From: Micromonospora yangpuensis
Lineage (GTDB): Bacteria; Actinomycetota; Actinomycetes; Mycobacteriales; Micromonosporaceae
Assembly (NCBI RefSeq): GCF_900091615.1
Contig: NZ_FMIA01000002.1
Coordinates: 1,550,001-1,614,000, forward strand
DNA length: 64,000 nucleotides
Direction: 5' to 3'
The first letter of the stretch is position 1. Each line of letters begins with the position of its first letter. This document shows positions 9,197-16,671 of the stretch, piece by piece. A program made the position numbers and the translations under genes. The notes under the pieces were generated by a model. It was not told the DNA's origin and did no database searches. It saw only the letters and a program-made list of their open reading frames with translations.

Positions 9197-10294
9197 GTGA
9201 CCGATCCCAGTGCGCACACCCAGCCTGACCAGCCCACCGGCCCCGGCCGGCGGCGTGCCCGGCGACCGGGACCGGGCCGGTGGCTGCTGGCGGTTCCGGT
9301 CGTCGGCGTGGCCACGGTGCTGGGACTGACCCTGCTGCTGCGCGCCGGCACCACGCCCGCCTGCGCCGCCGTGGTTCCCGCCCGGGCCGGCGCGGTGGCT
9401 TTGGCGCCGGGCGCGGCACCGGCGGCGGTGGCGCTCGCACCGGGGCTGGCCGCGCCGCCGGTCGGTGGGGCGGTCCGGCAGGGCAAGGCGACGTTCTACG
9501 ACGTCAAGGGCGGCGGCGGGAACTGCTCCTTCGTCGCCCCGCCGACGAACAAGCGGTACGTCGCCCTCGGCCAGAGCGAGTACGCCGACGCCGCCGCCTG
9601 CGGCGGCTACCTGGACGTGACCGGCCCGAAGGGCTCGGTCCGGGTGGTCGTCATGGACCAGTGCCCGGAGTGCGCGGCCGGGCACATCGACCTCTCCGCC
9701 GAGGCGTTCGCCGAGATCGCCGACCCGGTCCAGGGCATCGTGCCGGTCAGCTACCGCGCGGTGGTGAACCCGCCGCTGTCCGGCCCGCTGACCTTCCGGC
9801 TGAAGGAGGGCTCGTCGCAGTACTGGTTCGCCGTCACCGTCGGCTCGCACGGCAACCCGCTGCGTTCGGTCGAGGTCCGGCAGGGCAGCTCGGGAGCCTG
9901 GCGGCCGGCGGCCCGGCAGAACTACAACTACTGGTTGATCGACTCCGGTGCCGGCCCCGGCCCGTACTCGATCCGGGTCACCGACGTCTACGACAACCGG
10001 GCGATCGCCACCGGCATCCGGATGCTGCCGGAACAGGTCCAACGCAGCGACGTACGGATGTACGGCGGGTCCGCCGCCGCGCCGCGTACCGCCCGGTCGG
10101 CCACCCCGTCGGCCACCCCGTCCCGGTCGGCTCCGCCCAGCCCGTCGGCCACTCCGACCCCCAGCCCGTCGGTCAGCCCCCCGGGCAGCCCGACGGCGTC
10201 GCCCAGCCCGTCGGCCACCGAGGCGGGGGAGACCGACGCCGGTGGCGCGGCTGCCGGCACCGGCGAGTCAGGACCGGCCGGCTGCCGGGACTGA
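9197..10294 (+). CDS. Secreted bacterial expansin-like protein
   Basis: The 365-residue product has a membrane/signal segment at about residues 28-48, an Ala/Val/Pro-rich spacer, then a double-psi beta-barrel domain (GKATFYDVKGGGGNCSF, VVVMDQCPECAAGHIDLS) and a second beta-sandwich domain (EGSSQYWFAVTV ... YNYWLIDSGAGPGPYSIRVTD). That pairing is the bacterial expansin EXLX1 architecture: a barrel that loosens cell-wall polysaccharide without hydrolysis and a CBM63-like binding domain. The barrel keeps the catalytic-site-like Asp in HIDLS. The C-terminal tail is a low-complexity Pro/Ser/Ala/Thr region coded by short repeats. It could act on plant cellulose or on the organism's own wall. Confidence 0.85.
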   Translation: MTDPSAHTQPDQPTGPGRRRARRPGPGRWLLAVPVVGVATVLGLTLLLRAGTTPACAAVVPARAGAVALAPGAAPAAVALAPGLAAPPVGGAVRQGKATFYDVKGGGGNCSFVAPPTNKRYVALGQSEYADAAACGGYLDVTGPKGSVRVVVMDQCPECAAGHIDLSAEAFAEIADPVQGIVPVSYRAVVNPPLSGPLTFRLKEGSSQYWFAVTVGSHGNPLRSVEVRQGSSGAWRPAARQNYNYWLIDSGAGPGPYSIRVTDVYDNRAIATGIRMLPEQVQRSDVRMYGGSAAAPRTARSATPSATPSRSAPPSPSATPTPSPSVSPPGSPTASPSPSATEAGETDAGGAAAGTGESGPAGCRD

Positions 10295-10350
10295 CCAGCA
10301 CGCGGCTGGCATTCACTTACCGGCGTGCGGGCCTTCTTCGCTGACCCAGC

Positions 10351-10430
10351 CGGCGGCCTGCGTTCGCCTGTCGGCGGCCTGCGTTCGCTGGGCGGCGGCC
10401 TGCGTTCGCTGGCCGGGCGGCGGCCTGCGT
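10351..10430. repeat. Short tandem repeats after the expansin gene
   Basis: Four copies of CGGCGGCCTGCGT are arranged at intervals of 21, 21 and 25 bp (starting at 10351, 10372, 10393 and 10418). They lie between the expansin-like gene and the convergent acetyltransferase. No gene is seen here. Confidence 0.8.
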
Positions 10431-10476
10431 GAGTCCGGTCGCGGCGGTGTGAGCGGGGAACCCTTCTCTACCAGAT

Positions 10477-10500
10477 GCGTTAACAGGGGGCCCTTCCTTA
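10477..10500. repeat. Dispersed 24-bp repeat, copy A, ending on a stop codon
   Basis: This 24-bp sequence (core TTAACAGGGGGCCCTTCC) is identical to 26439-26462. On the minus strand its first three bases are the TAA stop of the acetyltransferase gene. A centre of GGGCCC makes it partly palindromic. I recall the same kind of element being frequent between genes in Micromonosporaceae, but could not search. Confidence 0.8.
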
Positions 10501-11019
10501 CTGCAGGGGGAGCCACATGAGGAGTTCGTCGCGGTCGTCGCCGGGGGCGAGGCGTAGCGCGCCGGGTAGGCGGCCCACCTCGCGGTAGCCGAGGCGACGG
10601 TAGAACGCGTCCAGGCCCTGGCCGTCGCGGACCGTCACGTGCAACGCCGACCAGCCCAGCTGCCGGGCGAGTCGTTCGGCCTCGCGCATCAGCGCGAGGC
10701 CGTACCCCCGGCCCTGGGCGTCCGGGTGGACCATGACCCGCTTGAGCACGCACCAGTGGGTCTTCAGGTGGAACCGGTTGTCGCTGAAGATCAGCGCGGC
10801 GACCGGTCGCCCGTCGGCGTCGTAGCCGATCAGCAGCCGGTCGGGGCCCTCGGCGACGGCCGCGAGGGCCGGGTCGGCCAGGGTGCGGACCTCGGCGGCG
10901 GTGACCGGGGGGACGAAGCCCACCGCGCCGCCGGCGTTGCTCACCTCCACCCACAGGGTGACGAGCTGGTCGCGCAGTTGCGGGGTGAGGTCCGGGTCGA
11001 GGGTGAAGCGTAGGGTCAC
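10498..11019 (-). CDS. GNAT family N-acetyltransferase
   Basis: A 173-residue GCN5-related acetyltransferase that would transfer an acetyl group from acetyl-CoA to an amine. The central motif is VLKRVMVHPDAQGRGYGLALMREAE, containing the acetyl-CoA pyrophosphate-binding Q/R-x-x-G-x-G/A loop (Q-G-R-G-Y-G). It is followed by LHVTVRDGQGLDAFYRRLGYREVGRLPG, the standard beta5-alpha4 end. The GTG at 11019 was chosen because upstream sequence codes for an unrelated Arg/Gly-rich run. The TAA stop is part of a dispersed 24-bp repeat. Substrate is not known. Confidence 0.85.
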   Translation of the reverse strand: MTLRFTLDPDLTPQLRDQLVTLWVEVSNAGGAVGFVPPVTAAEVRTLADPALAAVAEGPDRLLIGYDADGRPVAALIFSDNRFHLKTHWCVLKRVMVHPDAQGRGYGLALMREAERLARQLGWSALHVTVRDGQGLDAFYRRLGYREVGRLPGALRLAPGDDRDELLMWLPLQ

Positions 11020-11207
11020 CCCGCCATCCTGGCCGGCCCGGCCGGTGGCCCGCCCGGCATCGTGACGCGGACGACAGCCGCCGACCGGTCGCCCGCGGTC
11101 GCGCAACCACCCACGGACGGAATTGTCGCCGATTGTTTGTGCCCGAGCTGCGAGCACACGCCTCTCGGTACCTATGGTTCCGTTTGTGCCGAACGGGACA
11201 GCTGATC

Positions 11208-11225
11208 ATGTCGGTCTTCCGACAT
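11208..11225. promoter_or_regulatory. Dyad upstream of the serine protease gene
   Basis: ATGTCGG-TCTT-CCGACAT forms a perfect 7-bp inverted repeat about 130 bp upstream of the protease start. It could be an operator or a small hairpin in a leader. It lies in the 333-bp space between the acetyltransferase and the protease, which otherwise holds no gene that I can support. Confidence 0.35.
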
Positions 11226-11299
11226 TCAGGTGAAATTGCCGGGAGCGTCGTGGGCGGGACCGCTGCGGGGCGGTCGAAAACCCAGGTCAAAAGGCTTCT

Positions 11300-11336
11300 C
11301 CGGGCATTGGTGATCCGCTTTCCGGGCATTGTGATC
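11300..11336. promoter_or_regulatory. Direct repeats just before the protease start
   Basis: CCGGGCATTGGTGATC (11300-11315) and CCGGGCATTGTGATC (11322-11336) are near-identical direct repeats 22 bp apart, about two helical turns. They end at the AAAGGAG ribosome-binding site of the secreted protease. Their spacing fits a site for an activator or repressor dimer, but this is inference. Confidence 0.35.
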
Positions 11337-11352
11337 AAAGGAGTGCGTCAAT

Positions 11353-12405
11353 ATGCTGGGCGAGCCCGAAAGGAAAACCGGAGAATCGGAGGACCGATTG
11401 AAATCCAATCTGCGCTGGGCGGTCACCGCTGGATTGTCGGTGGCCATGTTCGTCAGTGCCGCGCCGGCTGCCAACGCGAATCCCGCGACCGCCGCCGGAA
11501 AGGGAAACGTCTCGTCCGTCGCCCGCACCGGTGACGGTCGCGCGATCACCAACGACCGGATCGCCAAGGAGGTCGCCGACTACTGGACGCCGGAGCGGAT
11601 GGCGTCGGCCGTCGACGTGACCTACGCGAAGTCCGCGGCGGCCGCCGACGCGCCGAGCCGTGCCTCGAAGCCCACCGGGCCGGCCGGCGCGATCGCGCCG
11701 ATGGCACCGCGCGTCGCCGTCACCGACGACTTCCGGACCATGCTCAACGAGTCGCTGGCGGTCGGCAAGGTCTTCTTCACCACGCCCACCGGCGGCTCGG
11801 CTTCCTGCTCGGCCAGCACGGTGGCCAGCGGCAAGCGGCGACTGGTGATGACCGCCGGGCACTGCGTGCACCAGGGCGCCGGCGGCCAGTGGTACAGCAA
11901 CTGGCAGTTCGTCCCCCGCTACCGCACCGGCGCGCGACCGTTCGGCACCTTCGTCGCGCAGAGCCTCAACACCCGGACCGCGTGGATCAACAGCAGCAGT
12001 TACGCCGAGGACATGGGCATCGCCATCATGTACAACGGCGGCTCCTACGGACTCAAGGTCGGTGAGACGGTCGGTGGTCACGGCCTGCGCTGGAACTGGG
12101 GCTACAGCGTCTCGGTGACCGCGCTCGGATACCCGTCCAACCTCGGCGGTGGCGAGAGCCAGTACTACTGCCAGAGCACCACCTGGAATGCCGGCGGTCA
12201 GCAGATCCGGATGTACTGCAACATGACGTACGGATCCAGCGGTGGACCCTGGTTGCAGGAATACAACGACGCCACCGGATACGGATACATCAACAGCGTG
12301 GTGAGTCACGGCGACAACCCGGGTAACGGGCAATTCGACGGCCCCTATTTCGACGACGACATCAAGAGCCTCTACGACTTCGCCGAGGGTCTTTCCCCGG
12401 CGTAG
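11353..12405 (+). CDS. Secreted chymotrypsin-fold serine protease
   Basis: A 350-residue pre-pro-protease. A signal peptide covers about residues 18-42 (WAVTAGLSVAMFVSAAPAANA), a propeptide of roughly 90 residues follows, then the catalytic domain. The triad is visible as His170 (VMTAGHCVH), Asp220 (YAEDMGIAI) and Ser296 (YGSSGGPW). Cys152 and Cys171 flank the active-site His as in trypsin-like enzymes. The overall layout, including the TAGHC and GSSGGPW contexts, resembles actinobacterial glutamyl-endopeptidase-like S1 proteases. The ATG at 11353 has a strong AAAGGAG site (11338-11344), so it is preferred over the later TTG. A hairpin terminator follows. Confidence 0.9.
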   Translation: MLGEPERKTGESEDRLKSNLRWAVTAGLSVAMFVSAAPAANANPATAAGKGNVSSVARTGDGRAITNDRIAKEVADYWTPERMASAVDVTYAKSAAAADAPSRASKPTGPAGAIAPMAPRVAVTDDFRTMLNESLAVGKVFFTTPTGGSASCSASTVASGKRRLVMTAGHCVHQGAGGQWYSNWQFVPRYRTGARPFGTFVAQSLNTRTAWINSSSYAEDMGIAIMYNGGSYGLKVGETVGGHGLRWNWGYSVSVTALGYPSNLGGGESQYYCQSTTWNAGGQQIRMYCNMTYGSSGGPWLQEYNDATGYGYINSVVSHGDNPGNGQFDGPYFDDDIKSLYDFAEGLSPA

Positions 12406-12425
12406 TGCCCCACGGTCGGAAGAGG

Positions 12426-12463
12426 TCAGACGCCGGCTGCCCCGACGGGTGGCCGGCGCCTGA
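12426..12463. terminator. Hairpin between protease and convergent glycosidase
   Basis: TCAGACGCCGGC (12426-12437) pairs with GCCGGCGCCTGA (12452-12463) with one mismatch and a 14-nt loop. It sits 21 bp after the protease stop and ahead of the convergent glycosidase stop, so it could serve both strands. No U-tract is evident, which is usual in high-GC actinomycetes. Confidence 0.6.
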
Positions 12464-12506
12464 TCCGTTGGTCGTGCTCAGCCTCCCCAGACCCGCCAGG
12501 TCTGGT

Positions 12507-13829
12507 TCAACGGGCGGTCGACGCCGCCACCGACTCGAACCCGGTCTCGGCCGGCGGCAGCAGGGTCACCGTGTACGTGTCGGTCTGGTTGGCGTACGGC
12601 AGGACCACGCTGGTGGTGCCGTTCGACAGGTCGACCACCCGGTTCGAGACGGTGACCGGCCCCTGCACCGCGCCGCCGCCGTGGTCCGGGATGCGTTGGG
12701 TCAGCACCCGTACCTGGTTGTTCCGCACGATGCCGCTGGTGGCGTCCAGGCGTTGCAGGTCGACGGTCAGGTTCCCGGTGGTGTGCCCACCGCCGACCAG
12801 GATCCGTGCCTCGCCGGTGGTCTTCGTCGCGTGGGCGTCGTACGACCCGCTGGGGGTCACCGCGACGATCTGACCGGTCTGGCCGGCGTAGTAGCGGTAC
12901 ACCCACCACTCTCCCCGGGGCTGGTGCCGGCCGGCGGAGGTGCGGATCAGCAGGTTGGCGTTGTCGTCGTGCAGGTCGGCCCCGCCGGCCCAGTTCGCCC
13001 GCAGCCCGTCGGCACGGGCCCGCTCCAGGCGCGCGATGTACCAGGCCCCGGCGGCCGGGTTCTGTTCGTCGGGCGCGCCGTACTCGTTGATCTGGTACGG
13101 CCGCGGGTGGGCGATGCCGCGCGGGTCGAGGGTGGCGTTGGCGGCGGCGACGTCGGCGACCGGGTCACCCGGCAGCGAGTGCCAGCTGACGATGTCCGGC
13201 ACGGTGTCGGTCGAGCGGACGAAGTCCAGGTACTGGTTCCAGAAGGCGTGCTCAATCGACGGTACGAAGGCACAGCTCGGCCCGACGATGAGTTGGCCGG
13301 GCAGTTCGGCGCGCAGGCGTCGGTGGGTGCGCCGCCACAGTTCGAGGTACTGGGCGATCGGGCGGTTCCAGAAGACGGTGATGTTGGGTTCGTTCCAGAT
13401 GTCCCACTGCACGGTCAGCCCGGCGGACCGGACGTCGTCGACGATGCGGGTCAGGAAGGCGTCGTAGTCGGTCCAGTCGCCGTCGTCGCCGGGGAAGCGG
13501 GAGATGCCGGCGCCGTCGGCGCCCCACAGGTCGTGCGCCAGCAGGATGAACCGACCGCCCAGGGCGGCGGTTCGGCGGGCCTGGGCCAGGGTGGAGGCCC
13601 AGCGGCGGTCGTAGTTTCCGCCGACCCAGCCGTTGCCGGGCAGTTGCGCTCCGCCGGCGCGCAGGTACCGGAAGTTGACCTCCCGGTAGAAGTGCTCGGC
13701 GGGGCCGCTGGCGTTCTCGGTCATGCCGTAGATCCAGCCGGACGCCCGGTAGGTAGGCGTGCCGGTGGTGGTGGCGAAGTTGACGGTGATCGACTCGTCA
13801 GCGGCCTGGGTGGGGGGCGGGGTTCGCAC
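12507..13829 (-). CDS. Clan GH-A glycoside hydrolase (GH39-like)
   Basis: This 440-residue protein carries a TIM-barrel glycosidase domain. The acid/base Glu is in VQWDIWNEPNITVFW and the nucleophile Glu is probably in YQINEYGAP, the two signatures of clan GH-A retaining enzymes. A W-H-S-L-P segment in between and the order of motifs are closest to GH39 (beta-xylosidase and relatives). After the barrel there is a beta-rich region of about 130 residues. No signal peptide is visible after the GTG at 13829, although secreted homologues are common, so the protein may be cytoplasmic or the start may be mis-set. A tRNA lies 69 bp upstream. Confidence 0.75.
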   Translation of the reverse strand: MRTPPPTQAADESITVNFATTTGTPTYRASGWIYGMTENASGPAEHFYREVNFRYLRAGGAQLPGNGWVGGNYDRRWASTLAQARRTAALGGRFILLAHDLWGADGAGISRFPGDDGDWTDYDAFLTRIVDDVRSAGLTVQWDIWNEPNITVFWNRPIAQYLELWRRTHRRLRAELPGQLIVGPSCAFVPSIEHAFWNQYLDFVRSTDTVPDIVSWHSLPGDPVADVAAANATLDPRGIAHPRPYQINEYGAPDEQNPAAGAWYIARLERARADGLRANWAGGADLHDDNANLLIRTSAGRHQPRGEWWVYRYYAGQTGQIVAVTPSGSYDAHATKTTGEARILVGGGHTTGNLTVDLQRLDATSGIVRNNQVRVLTQRIPDHGGGAVQGPVTVSNRVVDLSNGTTSVVLPYANQTDTYTVTLLPPAETGFESVAASTAR

Positions 13830-13897
13830 CGGGCGGCTCCTTGGTGGGGCGTACGGGCCACGCGCTCCGGAGGCTGCGCCAGCGGATCGATCTGCGG

Positions 13898-13972
13898 TGG
13901 GGCCGGCGGGACTCGAACCCGCACTGGTACGGACCTAAACCGTATGCCTCCTGCCAGTTGGGCTACGGCCCC
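13898..13972 (-). tRNA. tRNA with anticodon UAG and a short variable loop
   Basis: A clear cloverleaf on the minus strand: acceptor GGGGCCG/CGGCCCC, T arm GCGGG-TTCGAGT-CCCGC, anticodon stem TACGG/CCGTA with loop TTTAGGT. That gives anticodon UAG, which would read the Leu codon CUA. The variable loop is only 5 nt (CCAGT). Normal bacterial leucine tRNAs are class II with a long variable arm, so this gene is unusual. The discriminator is A73. CC but no full CCA follows. The D stem has one weak pair. Identity as tRNA-Leu rests on the anticodon only. Confidence 0.8.
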
Positions 13973-14109
13973 TCACTCCGCGTCGCGCGCTCCCGCCCCG
14001 GCATCGGGTCACCGGGCGTCCGGCGCGACCGCCCCAGTAGACCACACCGGCGGTGCGCCCGGCTGGCCGGCAAGCACCCGCCGGGCGTGGCGGCCGTCGA
14101 TGCGTGGGA

Positions 14110-14586
14110 TCAGTCCAGGCCGAGGTCTCGGCGGAGCTTGGCCACATGGCCGGTGGCCTTGACGTTGTAGAAGGCGTGCTCGATCTTCCCGTCCGGGTCG
14201 ATGACGAAGGTGGAGCGGATCACGCCGGTGACCGTACGCCCGTAGGACTGCTTCTCGCCGTACGCGCCGTACGCGGTCAGCACCGCCTTGTCGGCGTCGC
14301 CGACCAGCGGGAACGTGATCGCGTCCCGCTCGCGGAACTGGGCCAGCTTGGCGGGCTTGTCGGGGGAGATGCCGACCACCTCGTAGCCGGCGGCCCGCAG
14401 CGAGGCGAGTGAGTCGCGGAAGTCGCAGGCCTGCTTGGTGCAGCCGGGGGTCATCGCGGCCGGGTAGGCGTACAGCACCACCCGGCGGCCCCGCAGGTCG
14501 CTCAGGGTCAGCGTCTCACCGGTGTCGGTGGGGAGGCTGAACTCGGGTGCGGGGTCACCGGGGGAGAGGCGGTCGGGCGCGGTCAT
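14110..14586 (-). CDS. bcp: Thioredoxin-dependent peroxiredoxin, BCP/PrxQ family
   Basis: A 158-residue cytoplasmic peroxiredoxin that reduces hydrogen peroxide and organic hydroperoxides using thioredoxin. The peroxidatic Cys49 lies in YPAAMTPGCTKQACDF and Cys54, five residues on, is the resolving cysteine of the PrxQ type. The usual Tyr-x-Tyr-Pro lead-in (LYAYPAAMTPGC) and the late STFVIDPDGKI strand are present. Length is normal. Start ATG at 14586 gives the standard N-terminus with PAPEFSLP. It is a single gene, divergent from the metal importer. Confidence 0.93.
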   Translation of the reverse strand: MTAPDRLSPGDPAPEFSLPTDTGETLTLSDLRGRRVVLYAYPAAMTPGCTKQACDFRDSLASLRAAGYEVVGISPDKPAKLAQFRERDAITFPLVGDADKAVLTAYGAYGEKQSYGRTVTGVIRSTFVIDPDGKIEHAFYNVKATGHVAKLRRDLGLD

Positions 14587-14648
14587 GGCTCGACCCTACC
14601 GCCGCCCGGCCGAGGGTGACCGACGCCACCGGCGGTACCCGCTCCCGG

Positions 14649-14673
14649 GTTGTTGCCAACTATTGGCAACAAC
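14649..14673. promoter_or_regulatory. Perfect dyad operator upstream of cbiM
   Basis: GTTGTTGCCAA-CTA-TTGGCAACAAC is an 11-bp perfect inverted repeat about 78 bp before the cbiM start. Fur-family regulators such as the nickel regulator Nur bind palindromes of TTGC/GCAA type, so a metal-responsive repressor site controlling the importer is likely. The regulator itself is not in the window. The dyad is also 63 bp from the bcp start on the other strand, so it might affect both genes. Confidence 0.7.
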
Positions 14674-14750
14674 GAAGCGGGGAAATACGCTGATGGCCGG
14701 TACGGGGGCCGGCCCGTCGACAGCTGGGAGGCCGAGTGGAGACACTCGCG

Positions 14751-15452
14751 ATGCACATTTCCAACGGCATCATCAACGGCCCCGTGGCGGCGGCCTTCGC
14801 CGTGCTGGCCCTGGCCGCGTTGACCCTCTGCGTGCTGCGCGGGCGGCGGGACCTGGACGACCGGCTCGCCCCGATGGCCGGGCTGGTGGCGGCCTTCATC
14901 TTCGCCGTACAAATGATCAATTTTCCGATCCTCACCGCCGGGGTCAGTGGTCACCTGATGGGCGGGGCGCTCGCCGCCATGCTGGTCGGGCCCTGGGTGG
15001 GTGCCCTCTGCGTGGCGGTGGTGCTCGTCGTCCAGGCCCTCGTCTTCGGCGACGGCGGGGTGGCCATGCTCGGGCTCAACATCACCAACATCGCGCTGAT
15101 CGGCACCGCGGCGGCGTACCTGCTGATCGCGCCACTGCTGCGGCTGCTGCCGCGCAACCCGACCGGCCTGGGCATCACCGCCTTCGTCTCCGCCCTGGTC
15201 AGCGTGGTCGTCGCGGCCCTGGGCTTCGTCGGGCAGTACTGGCTGGGCGGCACCACCGACCTCGGCGGCAACCTCACCGGCCTGGCCGGCACGATGGTCG
15301 GGGTGCACCTGCTGATCGGCATCGGCGAGGGCCTGATCACCGCGACCACGGTGGTCACCGTCGCGAAGGTCCGACCCGACCTGGTGTACGCGCTGCGCCG
15401 GCTGCGGCCGCACGCGACCGCCGCCCCGAGCGTCACCGGAGGCGTACGGTGA
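14751..15452 (+). CDS. cbiM: ECF-type cobalt/nickel transporter substrate-binding subunit CbiM
   Basis: A membrane protein of 233 residues that binds and passes Co2+ or Ni2+ in the CbiMNQO energy-coupling-factor importer. The start was set at ATG 14751, not the upstream in-frame GTG at 14736, because the family needs a mature Met1-His2 N-terminus to coordinate the metal. From this ATG the protein begins MHISNGIINGP. GGAG lies 9 bp before it. The second metal ligand region is SGHLMGGALAAMLVGPW, with its conserved His. Six to seven hydrophobic helices follow. The gene overlaps the PDGLE gene by 4 bp. Cobalt and nickel cannot be told apart here. Confidence 0.9.
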   Translation: MHISNGIINGPVAAAFAVLALAALTLCVLRGRRDLDDRLAPMAGLVAAFIFAVQMINFPILTAGVSGHLMGGALAAMLVGPWVGALCVAVVLVVQALVFGDGGVAMLGLNITNIALIGTAAAYLLIAPLLRLLPRNPTGLGITAFVSALVSVVVAALGFVGQYWLGGTTDLGGNLTGLAGTMVGVHLLIGIGEGLITATTVVTVAKVRPDLVYALRRLRPHATAAPSVTGGVR

Positions 15453-15892
15453 ACCGCCGCCTCTGGGCCTTCGTCGGCGGCGGCCTGCTGGTCGCGCTCC
15501 TGCTGGCCGGCGTGGTGAGCAACCTCGCCTCGGCACACCCGGACGGGCTGGACTCGTCGCTGCGCGAGGGCTGCACCTTCGACGCCGACGACACCGTCAC
15601 CGGCGGCAGCTGCCCGGCCCAGCAGGAGAAGGAACACGAGGTCGGCGGGCCACTTGCCGACTACGGCATCGCCGGGATCGACAACGACCTGCTCTCCACC
15701 GGCCTGTCCGGGGTGCTCGGGGTGCTGCTCACCTTCGCCGTCGGCGGCGGCGCGTTCTGGCTGCTGCGCCACCGCGATCCGGCGGGACCGGATGCCAGCC
15801 GCCGCGATCCGGCGGGACCGGATGCCAGCCGCCGCGATCCGGCGGTACCGGATGCCAGCCGCCGCGATCCGGTCGGACCGGACGGGAGCTGA
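15449..15892 (+). CDS. PDGLE-domain subunit of the metal importer (CbiN-like role)
   Basis: A 147-residue membrane protein with two helices: residues 5-28 and about 82-105. Between them is an extracellular loop that begins SAHPDGLDSSL, the PDGLE motif typical of the small subunit that takes the place of CbiN in many Co/Ni ECF importers. The start GTG overlaps the cbiM stop. After the second helix the cytoplasmic tail consists of four 10-residue repeats of the form RRDPAGPDAS. That tail looks like a recent slippage expansion and is unlikely to be essential. CbiQ starts 3 bp after the stop. Confidence 0.85.
   Translation: MNRRLWAFVGGGLLVALLLAGVVSNLASAHPDGLDSSLREGCTFDADDTVTGGSCPAQQEKEHEVGGPLADYGIAGIDNDLLSTGLSGVLGVLLTFAVGGGAFWLLRHRDPAGPDASRRDPAGPDASRRDPAVPDASRRDPVGPDGS
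15773..15888. repeat. 30-bp in-frame tandem repeat in the PDGLE gene
   Basis: About four 30-bp units beginning CGCGATCCGG encode the 10-residue repeats at the C-terminus of the PDGLE subunit. The first two units are identical and the third differs at one base. The fourth is more diverged. Copy number is likely to vary between strains. Confidence 0.9.
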
Positions 15893-15895
15893 GCG

Positions 15896-16663
15896 GTGGG
15901 GGCCGGGCACGCGCACGTGTTGTACCGCGACGTCGACTCGCCCGTGCACCGGCTCCCGCCCGAGGTCAAGATCGCCGCGATGCTGGTCTGCACGCTCGCC
16001 GTGGTGGCCACCCCCCGGGAGGCGTTCTGGGCCTTCGGCGGGTACGCCCTGCTGGTCGCGGTGGTGGCGGCGCTGGCCCGGACCGGTCCCGGCTGGCTGC
16101 TCAGCCGGGCGGTGATCGAGGTGCCGTTCGTGCTGTTCGCCTTCGCGTTGCCGTTCCTCGGCGCCGGCGAACGGACCCACGTGCTGGGGGTGGGCCTGTC
16201 CACCGAGGGCCTGTACGGCGGGTGGAACATCCTCGCCAAGGGCACCCTCGGCGTACTGCTGTCGTTGCTGTTGGCGGCGACCACGACGACCCGGGACCTG
16301 ATCGTCGGCCTGGACCGGCTGCGCTGCCCGCAGATCCTCACCCAGATCGCCACCTTCATGCTGCGCTACCTGGACGTGCTGGTCGGCGAGGCCCGGCGGA
16401 TGCGGGTGGCCCGGCTGTCCCGGGGCGACGACCCACGGTTCCTCTGGCAGCTGCGCGGCCTCGCCGCCGGGATCGGCACGTTGTTCCTGCGCGCCTTCGA
16501 ACGCGGCGAGCGGGTCTACCTGGCGATGCTCTCGCGCGGCTACACCGGCCGGATGCCGGCGGTGTGGGGTGCGGGCGGCGCGACCGCCGGGCAGTGGCTG
16601 GTCGGGGCCACCGTCCCGGCCGTGGCGACCACCCTGGCCACCGTCGCCGTCGTGCTCACCTGA
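15896..16663 (+). CDS. cbiQ: Energy-coupling factor transmembrane protein CbiQ
   Basis: A 255-residue integral membrane T-component that couples ATP hydrolysis by CbiO to metal movement through CbiM. Five hydrophobic segments are seen. The coupling-helix signatures are present as RMRVARLSRGDD and ERGERVYLAMLSRGYTGRMP, the A-R-G type motifs that contact the ATPase. Start GTG at 15896 is 3 bp after the PDGLE gene stop and CbiO follows after 8 bp, so the four genes form one operon. Confidence 0.92.
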   Translation: MGAGHAHVLYRDVDSPVHRLPPEVKIAAMLVCTLAVVATPREAFWAFGGYALLVAVVAALARTGPGWLLSRAVIEVPFVLFAFALPFLGAGERTHVLGVGLSTEGLYGGWNILAKGTLGVLLSLLLAATTTTRDLIVGLDRLRCPQILTQIATFMLRYLDVLVGEARRMRVARLSRGDDPRFLWQLRGLAAGIGTLFLRAFERGERVYLAMLSRGYTGRMPAVWGAGGATAGQWLVGATVPAVATTLATVAVVLT

Positions 16664-16671
16664 CTGCTGGC

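Noticed and set aside
14736..14750. GTG at 14736 as the start of cbiM
   Set aside because: It would add five residues before Met-His. The family needs a free Met1-His2 N-terminus, and GGAG is correctly spaced from ATG 14751.
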